DNA from: Psychrobacter okhotskensis
Lineage (GTDB): Bacteria > Pseudomonadota > Gammaproteobacteria > Pseudomonadales > Moraxellaceae
DNA: 64,000 nucleotides
Direction: 5' to 3'
Assembly (NCBI RefSeq): GCF_013248965.1
Contig: NZ_JABRVQ010000021.1
Coordinates: 1 to 64,000 of the forward strand
Made by a program: the position numbers and the translations under genes
Shown here: positions 9,201 through 17,183 of the stretch, piece by piece
Layout: the number at the start of each line of letters is the position of its first letter
Position numbering within the stretch: the stretch's first letter is position 1
The notes under the pieces: model-generated
What the model was told of the DNA's origin: nothing
What the model saw: only the letters and a program-made list of their open reading frames with translations
Databases searched by the model: none

Positions 9201-10269
9201 AGGCGTGCATCAGCGTTCTAATCATCGGCCGTAATGATTGGAACTCCATGGGAAAAGTCATCAGACTCGGAGATACCGTACGTTGGTGACGCAAAGACAA
9301 CTTAGTGGTGCTAAGATCTTTTAGACCGTTAACCAGCACGCCAAAATGCTCTTCAAACACATCGCTGATATTGATGCTATCAGGGTCTTCGGGATAGGGA
9401 ATCGTCGCGCCCCATACTTGCCCGCGCTCTTCTTGCTCGTAATCATTAAAAAAGTCACGGAAGCCTGATACCAAATCCATTTTTGTGAAGACCACATAAA
9501 CGGGGGCATAAACTTCTAATTGCTCTGTTAAATCTTGCACACGGCTACGCAGGTTTTTGGCCAAGTCTAGTGCGTAACTGGGGTCATTTTTGGTAAGCTC
9601 AGCGATACTAACGGCGATAATAATACCGTTGATAGGCGCTTTGGGGCGGTTCTTCTTCAATAGGTTTAAAAACGATAGCCATTCTGAGCGGTCATCTTCG
9701 TAGGCAGAGTAGCGTCCTGCGGTATCGAGTAGGATGCCTTCAGTAGAAAAAAACCAATCACAGTTACGAGTACCGCCGACACCTTGTACCGACAGCTTGT
9801 TGGTTTTTTCCATAAACGGGAATTTTAGCCCAGAGTGAAGTACCGCCGAGCTTTTACCCGCTGCTGGGTTACCAATGACCATATACCATGGCAACTCGTA
9901 CAGTGCAGCTTTGCCAGTTTGATCGCCAATTTTAGACTTGCGAATGGTCTTAATAGCGTCTTGCATTTGCTGACGTAAGGCCTGTACTTCTTGTGCATTC
10001 TCGTCTTTAGCAGCACTACTATTGGCACTATTAGCGCCTTCATCGTTATTGTCTTCTACTAAATCTGCGAGCTCAGCGGCCGCCTTTTTACGCTTTTTCC
10101 ACCAGTAGTAGCCAAACCACGCTAGTAGCAGACAGGTTATGGAGACACCGATAATGACGAAGAAGGTTTGTAGCGCGACATAATCATAGAGTAAGACCAG
10201 AGCGACTATGATAGCTAAGACCAATAACACTCTTGGATTGTAGATGAGATGAAAAAACCTTGAGAACAT
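6199..10269 (-). CDS. tssM: T6SS inner-membrane complex protein TssM (IcmF)
   Basis: The protein has 1356 residues, longer than the roughly 1150-1200 usual for the family. Two transmembrane helices lie at residues 12-54. A cytoplasmic domain has an intact Walker A, GNPAAGKSS, near 133-141, and a third helix lies near 447-465 (LATLASVVVLCTAVGLWTW). A large periplasmic domain follows. TssM spans both membranes with TssL and TssJ and forms the envelope channel. The last 110 or so residues, after LGVTRTARPV, form a low-complexity tail rich in Thr, Asn, Ala and Ser with a repeated NTDA unit, which explains much of the extra length. It shares a four-base overlap with tagF. Confidence 0.95.
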   Translation of the reverse strand: MFSRFFHLIYNPRVLLVLAIIVALVLLYDYVALQTFFVIIGVSITCLLLAWFGYYWWKKRKKAAAELADLVEDNNDEGANSANSSAAKDENAQEVQALRQQMQDAIKTIRKSKIGDQTGKAALYELPWYMVIGNPAAGKSSAVLHSGLKFPFMEKTNKLSVQGVGGTRNCDWFFSTEGILLDTAGRYSAYEDDRSEWLSFLNLLKKNRPKAPINGIIIAVSIAELTKNDPSYALDLAKNLRSRVQDLTEQLEVYAPVYVVFTKMDLVSGFRDFFNDYEQEERGQVWGATIPYPEDPDSINISDVFEEHFGVLVNGLKDLSTTKLSLRHQRTVSPSLMTFPMEFQSLRPMIRTLMHALFEDNPFQFKPILRGFYFTSALQEGQVSSQMTLQMVQNYDLQPPAVPLSAQQEAADKPYFLHDLFSKVILKDKHLVKQHKNRNKRSHRALATLASVVVLCTAVGLWTWSYANNKQLTERVEADLQQVALMQKNANGDLQSQLESLTILQSRIEQLEGYDEDRPLSLSFGLYQGDKLKKKLLSEYYNGVGIIVLAPTKQNIERFLTDVNTNAADLKVQEAATSAVESETVSNDAYIQSDPTDVEDAYNALKAYLMLGNHEHLETSHLSDQMTRFWRTWLESNRADMPRDKMIRQAERILSFTLAHVDDPAFPLIQNDLGLVDKTRTTLSKASKGQPARERVYSEIKMRSSARFPSVTVAQITQDSANEVLLGSYVISGTFTKQAWESFVSDEIDKAATNRVVADDWVLATSSKDDLTLTGSPEQIRQYLVNRYKQEYIIEWKRFLSQVYIRDSKGFDDHALLLNQLSNATESPLKTLFETVDRQTQWDNKAANQPAANGSNSRRSFVNWFKQTILRQSPAELRQAEAAMNNGSNNSTNEAAAVPASTGMVAQEFSSIHNLVTPREDNQDLSLLDNYLASLGDIRTRFNNIARSDDIGPDALLFASQTLSTEGSEMTKSLQILDEQILSQANSEIKQLVRPLLSEPLTRSFTMLLTPTKAEINKVWQAQVYKPFLDNLGNKYPFTANANLEATPAEIGQFFGEDGYVAKFVNETLSPFIIRRGDQISSKIWNGAGLGLNPKFVADFGRYFVNYTGGNAGSTSGASGGSATANQTTFQIMPLPVSGLTEYTIVVDGQQLRYRMGTQAWTTFVWPNPSSQPGASIRAKNYDGRDYTIFEEAGSFGVERLINSARRTELGDNIFEMAWSGDGITIPVRFRIISGSSSTASQGRSNNPFTGMKLPNEVIALGVTRTARPVTDNSAAANTPNNNNARESTGQNTEQTSTAPPVAGVLNLAPSTDANTDANTSAITSNVQNTEDNSGNGAQTASSPTTATSEPREPTP

Positions 10270-10375
10270 GCCTGCTACCTAATGTGATCTTGAAATAATA
10301 GAGAGTCATCATTTCATCATAAACAATGACTGATATAAGCGATAAAACGAGCAATATTAACTGAACTAAAAGTGG

Positions 10376-12040
10376 CTAAAGTGTTTGGTTGGGCTCTGCA
10401 AGCCACAACATACAGCGGTGCTTATGTTGGGTAATAAGGAGTTTAATGTCAGACTCCTGTGGCTGTTCTTTGGTAGCGCTGACCAACAGTGCGAGACTTA
10501 AAAAAGGCTGTAACCATGAGTTCAGAGGCATATAATGCCCTAAATGGTGGTCATTTACTAGCGCCCCTTGCGCTATAAATTCATCGATAAATGTCATAAG
10601 TAGGGATAAGTCGTAAGGTTGTGTTGATGGATTAATGTCTGACAAGAGGGTGATGCTATTTTCGCTTAACGCATCTGTCATTGTTGTTTTATTGTCAATG
10701 GCCTGCGCTGACTTTTTTTCTTCTGCCTTGGTTTTGTCGTCATGGCGATCTAATAGAGCAAATGAATTATCTAGTAACAGCTGTTTTATCGTTTTCAAAT
10801 TTGCTAAATAATGCTGGCGAGTATTGCTATAAGCCTGCTGCGTCACCTCAGCGGCCATACTACTGGCATCATTGGGTAGCGCCTCGCCAATTTCAGTCAT
10901 GGAAAAACGTACCTTGTGATCTAGATCGAGAAGGTCTTTGGCGGCTTTGTTATAGAAAATCAGCAATATACCGGCTTCGGTAGGCAAGAGATTGGAGGCG
11001 TTGTCTACGTATAAGTTTGCTTCAAGCCATTGCTCATTAATCTGTGAGTCGACGGTGATAAAAAGACAAATCTCGGGGGTCGCAGCTTTGGTCAGAGCAA
11101 TAAGTTGCCCGTGAATAAATTGCAGCGGCTGATAGGTCTCGCTATCAGCACCGTCATGGCTATTATGAAAAGAGTCTGTATGACGAGGATTTTTATCAGC
11201 GATGATGGTCTGAATAGTGAGTAGCTGCTCGGGAATACCATAGGTTGCCAATTGCTGTTTTAGCCTTTCAACCAGATAATTAGCATCAGCCAGCTCAGGA
11301 ATAGACAAATAAACAGACAGCGTAGACAATGAGATAACGGGAAGGCTATCCTCTGCAGAGGAGTCTTCTGTTGTGCTCGCGATGTAGTGTTGCTGCCATT
11401 CTGGATGGATATTCAGCGCTGAGTTTGGCTCATGGATATTTTGTTGCATAATGCGCTCAAAATGCTGAGCCAGTACACTTAGTGCATCATCACTTGCGGT
11501 AAGTTGATTATCAATCAATGCCCATAGACGCAAGGTTAGCTCATTTAGGCTTTCAGCCGCGTCTTCAGGATATGCCTCGTTATCTAGCTCATTATCGTAA
11601 GCGTAGAGCGCTGTTTGTTCGGTGATCACACCCTCAATCGGCTTGGTTAATATTGGTAAGCCGTCAAAGTCTGATAGCGCTTCACTCAATACCGTGAGAT
11701 CGTTATCATTGTCTATGATTTCAGGCCAATCAATCCCTTCGGGTAGACAGATACTGCTATCTATAAACAATTGATAAGAATCGATAGGTGGCGTCTTTAT
11801 TTTTTTGCTTATTTTCTGAGCTGGCGCTAGTTCTTCTGCTTCTGATTTTTTTTGTCGCCATCTAATAAACACGATAAAGCCAAACAAAATTATTGGAATA
11901 ATCACAAACCATAGCAGCAGTCTTGCAGAGGTAAGTTGCAGCGTATTATCTTTAAAGTACATCCAAACCAATAACAGATAAATGACTAAAAAAAGTGCAA
12001 GAGCATAGCGCCCGTAAGTTATTAGCTTTTTTACGCCCAC
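10376..12040 (-). CDS. T6SS-associated two-TM protein of unknown function
   Basis: The protein has 554 residues. The start is GTG at 12040 with AAGGGG about 9 bases upstream. Two transmembrane helices (residues 9-28 and 41-60) precede a short basic stretch (RWRQKKSEAEE), then an acidic soluble domain of about 480 residues. I recognise no domain. It lies 106 bp before tssM on the same strand and opens the minus-strand T6SS unit. Its position next to tssM resembles that of AsaA, an Acinetobacter protein reported to help TssM assembly, but I cannot establish homology. The helices and soluble domain are seen; a role in the membrane complex is inferred from the operon. Confidence 0.7.
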   Translation of the reverse strand: MGVKKLITYGRYALALFLVIYLLLVWMYFKDNTLQLTSARLLLWFVIIPIILFGFIVFIRWRQKKSEAEELAPAQKISKKIKTPPIDSYQLFIDSSICLPEGIDWPEIIDNDNDLTVLSEALSDFDGLPILTKPIEGVITEQTALYAYDNELDNEAYPEDAAESLNELTLRLWALIDNQLTASDDALSVLAQHFERIMQQNIHEPNSALNIHPEWQQHYIASTTEDSSAEDSLPVISLSTLSVYLSIPELADANYLVERLKQQLATYGIPEQLLTIQTIIADKNPRHTDSFHNSHDGADSETYQPLQFIHGQLIALTKAATPEICLFITVDSQINEQWLEANLYVDNASNLLPTEAGILLIFYNKAAKDLLDLDHKVRFSMTEIGEALPNDASSMAAEVTQQAYSNTRQHYLANLKTIKQLLLDNSFALLDRHDDKTKAEEKKSAQAIDNKTTMTDALSENSITLLSDINPSTQPYDLSLLMTFIDEFIAQGALVNDHHLGHYMPLNSWLQPFLSLALLVSATKEQPQESDIKLLITQHKHRCMLWLAEPNQTL

Positions 12041-12332
12041 TTGCCATACCCCTTATCTACATAATTTTATTAGAGGTAGTTTATGGTATTTGAAGATTTC
12101 TCGCTACCATGTATCATTACTTTGCTTGGTTAATTAGCATAAGATGGTTTTTCTTCTCGATTTTTGCTCATCGCCATGCTATATCACTAGTCAATATAGC
12201 CAGTTAATAAAAAATACAATTAAGTTGGGTTTTTTATAAAAAAATATCTCATCTGTCTATATAATAGCCAGCTACGACATGCTGATGGCTGAACATTAGT
12301 ATTTTCCAATATTTTGCCCGCTGTTTTTCTTT
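12041..12332. promoter_or_regulatory. Divergent T6SS intergenic region
   Basis: This 292 bp AT-rich gap separates the two T6SS transcription units (minus: two-TM protein to immunity gene; plus: tagX to tssL). Promoters for both should lie here, although I cannot pick a convincing -35/-10 pair or a sigma-54 site by eye. No gene is seen in it. Confidence 0.5.
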
Positions 12333-13370
12333 ATGCCTCACTGTGCCATTATTTTCCTTATGATTTATTTGGTCGTTATCCTTTTTACGCTTGTCTCCAT
12401 TACAGTGATTATCATGCTTTTTGATCGTCAGCTGTATGAGCGACTGTTTGATAAGGTGAGCACTGTTTGGCAAGGCGTCTCGGTGATCAAACTTCAACGC
12501 CCCACGCTCAAGCTACCAGTTCTGCCACGTATCTCGCCTAACAGCATTCCTATTGTTCCTGCTTTATCTGTTTTAGCCATTCTTACGACGACAGTGGGGT
12601 GTTATTTTCTGATTATGCATAACTCTCTTGAGGTTTATCATGCTCAAGATGATTCGTTGAATACTGCCAACTCGCAAATCAGTCAATTACTGGTCGGGGA
12701 GCGATTGCGACCACCGCCTGCGCCGCCTGCTGAGCTTTTCGCTGAGCTAGAAGCAGAGATTGCCAGCTATCAAGCCACGCAAACCGACGAGGGCTATTGG
12801 CCGGAGGTGGCGACGGACGCGTCACCAGTACAAAGGCCTTTAATGCTCCCTGAACCTGACCTGTCTGATTTAAATACCCAAGACCACAGTACGGGCTACT
12901 CGGGTGATATTTTGGCATCGCATATCAGCAATGGGCACATTAACATCAGAAATGCTGACCGTAATTGGAATAAGATGAACTCTGAGTTTGTCCAACGGCT
13001 GTTGACTGTCTATAAGGTGATGAGTGATCAATATGGTTATGACATGGTGCTGCTAGAGGGCTATCGTAGTCCGGGAAGGCAAGCACGCTTGCTCAAAAAA
13101 GGCCCGAATGTCACCAAGGCAGGATCTTATAAGAGCTATCATCAGTTTGGTCTAGCAGGCGATAGCGCCTTTATTAGAAATGGTAAAATTGTGATTACTG
13201 AAAAGGATCCATGGGCGATGCAGGGCTACAAGTTATATGGTAAAGTAGCAAAATCGGCTGGACTAGTGTGGGGTGGCGACTGGCGTATGATGGATTTGGG
13301 CCATGTTGAGCTGCGCAAAAAAGGCGTGCTTGGTCGCCCGCAAATGGCAGAGATTTTGACCAGTCAATAA
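12333..13370 (+). CDS. tagX: TagX-like T6SS peptidoglycan endopeptidase (M15)
   Basis: The protein has 345 residues with two N-terminal transmembrane helices (residues about 5-29 and 75-95), a Pro-rich linker (RPPPAPPAEL), and a C-terminal M15/VanY-type zinc peptidase domain. Zinc ligands are visible: SYHQFGLAGD fits SxHxxGxAxD, and the third ligand lies in DLGHVEL after WGGDW. In Acinetobacter, TagX is an L,D-endopeptidase that opens peptidoglycan so the T6SS can be built across the wall; the same anchored architecture and T6SS setting support that role. It is the first gene of the plus-strand unit. No strong ribosome binding site precedes the ATG, so the start could instead be the ATG at 12360. 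Confidence 0.85.
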   Translation: MPHCAIIFLMIYLVVILFTLVSITVIIMLFDRQLYERLFDKVSTVWQGVSVIKLQRPTLKLPVLPRISPNSIPIVPALSVLAILTTTVGCYFLIMHNSLEVYHAQDDSLNTANSQISQLLVGERLRPPPAPPAELFAELEAEIASYQATQTDEGYWPEVATDASPVQRPLMLPEPDLSDLNTQDHSTGYSGDILASHISNGHINIRNADRNWNKMNSEFVQRLLTVYKVMSDQYGYDMVLLEGYRSPGRQARLLKKGPNVTKAGSYKSYHQFGLAGDSAFIRNGKIVITEKDPWAMQGYKLYGKVAKSAGLVWGGDWRMMDLGHVELRKKGVLGRPQMAEILTSQ

Positions 13371-13401
13371 CGACAATAACAAAGCAAAATACAGAAATAA
13401 T

Positions 13402-14112
13402 ATGGACAAATGTATGAAATTATCTATAGCGGCAGTGGCTCTTGGTTGGGTATTAACGACCACGCTATCAGGATGTAGCCTCAGTGGCGCTAGTAAGTCT
13501 GATAGTAATGCGTCTGTACTGGCTGGCAAGTCAGGTAGCAATAACGAAGCTTCCGTCATCGATAGCATGAAAGACGTTATTAGCCATAAAAGCACGGCAA
13601 TGAATGAAGATTTACAAAACCTAAAAGCGCAACTAGAGCAACAGCAACAGCGGCTTGAGTCAATGAATGACGAGCAAAAAGCCTTGCAAGAACAGCTAAA
13701 ACGTCAAAGTATTACTCTGCAAATTCTTCCTGCGGCTAATGCCAATGCTGGACGTGCCAAACAAGGCACTGCGAGTACGGCTTATATTGGATTTTTAGAA
13801 GAAGAGAATCAATTCGCCGAGGTAGAGGAGCGGGCTGCTAAAGAAGTTAGCGTCATTCCCAATCGTGCCACCAGTCTTAAGCTAAGTATTCCACAGGATG
13901 CACAGTTTATTGCCATCAAAGTTGGACTGAGACATACGCAGAAACGCTCGCAGGTATTGATACCACTTGATAGTATCGATTTTGACCAAGCGCTGGTTTT
14001 AAATATCGGCGCTTGTGATATCAATATCAAAGAAGGCGTCAATCCAGAGTTAGTGCCTGACTTTACCACCAAACTTAAATATTATCAGCAACCGCTGGTT
14101 AGCTGCTTGTAG
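13402..14112 (+). CDS. TssJ-like T6SS outer-membrane lipoprotein
   Basis: The protein has 236 residues. A lipoprotein signal peptide ends in LSGC (Cys25). Residues 60-95 form a Gln/Glu/Lys-rich coiled coil (LKAQLEQQQQRLESMNDEQK). The C-terminal 140 residues follow the TssJ pattern: a strand (SITLQILPAANANAG), a FLEEENQFAEVEERAAKEV helix, and paired strands ending in LVLNIGACDINIKEG. TssJ binds the TssM periplasmic domain and anchors it to the outer membrane. It lies between tagX and tssK. Typical TssJ proteins are about 150-180 residues and lack the coiled coil. The lipoprotein and coiled coil are seen; the TssJ identity is inferred from the strand pattern and operon. Confidence 0.6.
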   Translation: MDKCMKLSIAAVALGWVLTTTLSGCSLSGASKSDSNASVLAGKSGSNNEASVIDSMKDVISHKSTAMNEDLQNLKAQLEQQQQRLESMNDEQKALQEQLKRQSITLQILPAANANAGRAKQGTASTAYIGFLEEENQFAEVEERAAKEVSVIPNRATSLKLSIPQDAQFIAIKVGLRHTQKRSQVLIPLDSIDFDQALVLNIGACDINIKEGVNPELVPDFTTKLKYYQQPLVSCL

Positions 14113-14121
14113 GAGATAGCC

Positions 14122-15468
14122 TTGAGTAAACATAGAGTATTATGGGGAGAGGGACTGTTTTTAAGACCCCAGCATTTTCAGATTCAAGACAGCTATCATA
14201 ACTCGCAACGTGCACTAAGTATGACACTGATACACCCTTATGCTTATGGCATAGCAGACGTGCAAATTGATAAACAATTACTAGAGAGCAATTTATTAAG
14301 CTTCCAAAGCATCTACGGTGTGCTACCAGACGGTACTATCTATCAAGCGCCACGTACCGATGCGCTGCCAAAGCCAATCACGCTTGATACTCACCGTAAC
14401 GACGATGAGATATTCGTGTTTTTGAGCCTTGAGATTGTTCATAGTGGCGGTAGCAATATACAGACAGAGCAAAGCGATAACCCAGCACGCTATGTGAGAA
14501 ATACGGTCGAGGCACAAGATCTGTACAGTCAAGCTGCCGAAGCGATGATCGATGTTATTCAACTGTCACCAAGCTTGCAGCTGAGCCATTCTGCTCAAGC
14601 GCCCAGTCAAGATACCGTCTCTTTGCTAGTTGCTAAGTTGCTGCGTACCACCCAAGGTGTCTACCAAGTGGACGAAGATTATATTGTGCCTAGCGTCCAT
14701 ATCACCAGTAATCCTGCATTGGTCAACCAAGTCTATCGCTTGATGACGATGATTAATACCAAGTCCACCTCTCTCTATGACCATCATCGTCAATCTAACA
14801 ATGATTTGCTAGAGTTTCGCTCATCAGACATTGCGTCTTTTTGGCTTTTGCATACGCTAAATACCGCATACTCTCAGCTCAGCCATTTATACAATAATGC
14901 CAAGCTACATCCAGAACGGCTTTATGAGGCGCTATTGAATGTTGCCAGTCAATTGGCGACCTTTAGCTCATTATATAAAGTAGGTGATTTGCCCTCTTAT
15001 CAGCATAACAATGCCAATGAGTCTTTTATCAGTATCATTTTGATCATTCGCGAACTGCTCAATACGGTGATTGCTAGCAACTTTATCTCTATTCCTTTGC
15101 GTCAAAATAAACCGTCTTACTACACAGGGGAGCTGAGCAGTGACAAGATTACTCGCAGCTCACAGCTGTATCTGTCGGTTAGCTCATCGCTACCGATGCA
15201 TGAGCTCATTGATATCGTGCCAAGACGCTTTAAAGTGGCAACGCCAGACGCGGTAGAGAAGCGGGTACTATCAGCACTACCGGGGTCACCAGTCTCGCAT
15301 GTCACCCAAGTACCTAGTGCGATACCGGTAAGACCAGGCTTTAGCTACTTCACTATCGAACCGGTCGGTGAGCTGTATGATGAGATGATTAAGTCTGAGT
15401 CTATCTGTATTTATGTACCGAACGGCTTTGATGACTTAAAAATAGAGCTGATGGCCATCGTGCAGTAG
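14122..15468 (+). CDS. tssK: T6SS baseplate protein TssK
   Basis: The protein has 448 residues, normal for the family. Translation starts at TTG 14122, with AGGAGAT about six bases upstream; no better ATG exists near it. The N-terminus carries the TssK signature WGEGLFLRPQHFQ, and the middle has the characteristic long helical segment around FWLLHTLNTAYSQL. TssK trimers connect the TssEFG baseplate wedges to the TssL/TssM membrane complex. It begins 9 bp after the TssJ-like lipoprotein gene, and tssL follows 145 bp later, so the baseplate-to-membrane connector genes are grouped here. Confidence 0.95.
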   Translation: MSKHRVLWGEGLFLRPQHFQIQDSYHNSQRALSMTLIHPYAYGIADVQIDKQLLESNLLSFQSIYGVLPDGTIYQAPRTDALPKPITLDTHRNDDEIFVFLSLEIVHSGGSNIQTEQSDNPARYVRNTVEAQDLYSQAAEAMIDVIQLSPSLQLSHSAQAPSQDTVSLLVAKLLRTTQGVYQVDEDYIVPSVHITSNPALVNQVYRLMTMINTKSTSLYDHHRQSNNDLLEFRSSDIASFWLLHTLNTAYSQLSHLYNNAKLHPERLYEALLNVASQLATFSSLYKVGDLPSYQHNNANESFISIILIIRELLNTVIASNFISIPLRQNKPSYYTGELSSDKITRSSQLYLSVSSSLPMHELIDIVPRRFKVATPDAVEKRVLSALPGSPVSHVTQVPSAIPVRPGFSYFTIEPVGELYDEMIKSESICIYVPNGFDDLKIELMAIVQ

Positions 15469-15613
15469 TTTTTCTGAGAAATGTTATGAATAAGGGTTTA
15501 TGAGAAATTGATGTTTATATCTAAAATACCTCACTCAATTTTTGCTTATGGATAATCTTTAACCAAACCCTTTTATTCAGTTGTATTTCAAATAATTAGT
15601 ATTAGGAACGATC

Positions 15614-16426
15614 ATGTCAGCAAACAATTCAACGGGTTCTGCGCCTTCATTGCTAGATTCAGGCGAGGTGGCATCAAAAGTATCAGCGAATGGCCTTGAT
15701 AGACGCATCAGCAGCCAGTCGCTGGTTGATATCATGTATGACGGCTTTTACTTGGTTTTCTTATTGCGTAATCATTATTTTAGTACCGAACCGCGTAAGT
15801 TCCGTCAAAAAATATACGAGTTTTTAGATAAGTTCGAAATGAACGCTCGTAAAAAGGGCTTTTTGTCAGAAGATATTCACGAAGCCAAGTACGCTTATTG
15901 TGCGCTGATTGATGAGACAATCATGACGTCGCAAGAGCCAGAGTTTCAAACGTTAAAGGATGCTTGGGAGCTAAACCCTTTACAGTTAGATTTGTTTGGC
16001 TCGCAAATCGCTGGCAATGAGTTCTTTGAGCGCTTAGATGGTCTGCGCGAACAAGGGGAGAGGCGTCTGCCAGCGTTAGAAGTCTATCATTATGCGATGT
16101 TGCTTGGCTTTCAAGGAAAGTATCGTTTAGAGGCGCCAGAAAAGATACGCTATCTTATCTCGCGTTTGGGTGATGAGATTGAGCATTTGCGTGGTAATAA
16201 AAACGAGTTTTCGCCATTTTGGGCGATTCCTGATCAGATTAAGCACACACTGACCAGTGAGACACCGCTATGGATCATCGTTGCCGTAATGGCAGTGCTA
16301 TTGACGGCGATATTTACAACTATGTGGTATCTGACCAATAGCTTCACGGATCATCAACTCTCAGCTTATGATAACGTCATCCAAGAAAATAAAGAGCAAG
16401 CGCATATTTCAATTTTCTTACCGTAA
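15614..16426 (+). CDS. tssL: T6SS inner-membrane protein TssL (DotU)
   Basis: The protein has 270 residues with a cytoplasmic DotU-type helical domain (FYLVFLLRNHYF; YAYCALIDETIM) and one C-terminal transmembrane helix at about residues 218-240 (TPLWIIVAVMAVLLTAIFTT), followed by a short periplasmic tail. This is a plain TssL without a fused OmpA domain; peptidoglycan anchoring could come from the separate OmpA/BON protein on the other strand. TssL docks TssK to the membrane complex. A GGAACG stretch 5-10 bases before the ATG serves as the ribosome binding site. It is the last T6SS gene on this side. Confidence 0.95.
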   Translation: MSANNSTGSAPSLLDSGEVASKVSANGLDRRISSQSLVDIMYDGFYLVFLLRNHYFSTEPRKFRQKIYEFLDKFEMNARKKGFLSEDIHEAKYAYCALIDETIMTSQEPEFQTLKDAWELNPLQLDLFGSQIAGNEFFERLDGLREQGERRLPALEVYHYAMLLGFQGKYRLEAPEKIRYLISRLGDEIEHLRGNKNEFSPFWAIPDQIKHTLTSETPLWIIVAVMAVLLTAIFTTMWYLTNSFTDHQLSAYDNVIQENKEQAHISIFLP

Positions 16427-16433
16427 CTGCTTG

Positions 16434-16483
16434 TATTTACCGAGAGATATTTACCTTATATTTACCGAGAGATAGTTACCGAT
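16434..16483. repeat. Short direct repeat after tssL
   Basis: A unit reading ATATTTACCGAGAGATA plus TTACC is present twice in tandem with one or two changes, immediately after the tssL stop. It is probably a local duplication with no evident function. Confidence 0.6.
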
Positions 16484-16496
16484 AATAATTTAAAAT

Positions 16497-16665
16497 ACGG
16501 CCGTTAGTTATAGTTAATATTAAATAAATGGATACGTTGTTTAATAACGCGGAACTGGTATGAATTTTTCTGGCTTGCTGTGCCTATGCCGACAGAGGCT
16601 GCAAAAAATTCATCCCAGTCCAGCTGTATCTTTTTAATATTGGACTGACTATAAGTACTGACGGT
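16497..16665. repeat. Long imperfect palindrome (MITE-like)
   Basis: The two arms match over most of about 170 bp. Outer blocks are CCGTTAGT against CCGTCAGT and a shared TTATAGT. A middle block is AATATTAAA..GATAC. The inner block pairs ACTGGTATGAATTTTT (16554-16569) with the reverse complement of AAAAATTCATCCCAGT. The centre, around 16575-16600, is unpaired. It lies between tssL and tRNA-Asn and encodes nothing. It could be a decayed miniature transposable element or an RNA hairpin terminating tssL. It is a different sequence from the three-copy family elsewhere in the window. Confidence 0.55.
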
Positions 16666-16733
16666 CGTTTTCATGAGTCGGTAGTAAAATATTTTTAGTA
16701 ATATCTAAAACATAAAGCAATAAATAACAACCA

Positions 16734-16763
16734 CAAAAAAACCCCCATCAAAGTGATGAGGGT
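16734..16763 (-). terminator. Terminator of tRNA-Asn
   Basis: On the minus strand CCCTCATCA pairs with TGATGGGGG across a three-base loop and is followed by a run of T. It lies 57 bases past the tRNA 3' end. Confidence 0.8.
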
Positions 16764-16819
16764 CTTGGCAAATGCCATAATCGAATCAAAGATGACTCAA
16801 AAAATTTACTACTAAAATA

Positions 16820-16895
16820 TGGCTCTCCAACCTGGGCTCGAACCAGGGACACACGGATTAACAGTCCGTTGCTCTACCAACTGAGCTATTGGAGA
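16820..16895 (-). tRNA. tRNA-Asn (GTT)
   Basis: A 76-base cloverleaf is readable on the minus strand. The acceptor stem TCTCCAA pairs with TTGGAGA, with discriminator G and an encoded CCA. The D-arm contains AGCTCAGTTGGTAGAGC, the anticodon loop is CTGTTAA with anticodon GTT (plus-strand 16860-16862), and the T-arm has GGTTCGAGCC. Anticodon GTT reads Asn codons. It lies beside the T6SS locus, but no integrase or attachment-site repeat was seen. Confidence 0.97.
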
Positions 16896-17092
16896 ATAAG
16901 CTGTAAGTGTTTAATCGCTTACAACGAGCTTAGAAAGTCTCTAACGAGTTCTTGCTAAGTGGGGCGTATTCTAGCAAAGATAAAAAATACGTCAAGCTTT
17001 TTTTGCATAATTAACAACATTAATGGTTTTTAATAGGATGGTGACGGTTTTTAAGACGTTTTTCATTACCGATAGCTGTTAAAGCCACAATA

Positions 17093-17136
17093 AAAAGACG
17101 CCCACATATCATTTATGCGGGCGTCTTTTTTATTGA
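17093..17136 (-). terminator. Terminator of aspC (bidirectional)
   Basis: AAAAAGACGCCC and GGGCGTCTTTTTT form a strong stem with T runs on both strands, 48 bp past the aspC stop. Confidence 0.85.
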
Positions 17137-17183
17137 AATATTTTTAAAACTTATTACTTTTTACCGTGAATTAACAATAACCG

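Noticed and set aside
498..16895. T6SS region as an island integrated at tRNA-Asn
   Set aside because: No integrase and no repeat of the tRNA 3' end were seen at the other side; the left boundary is outside the window.
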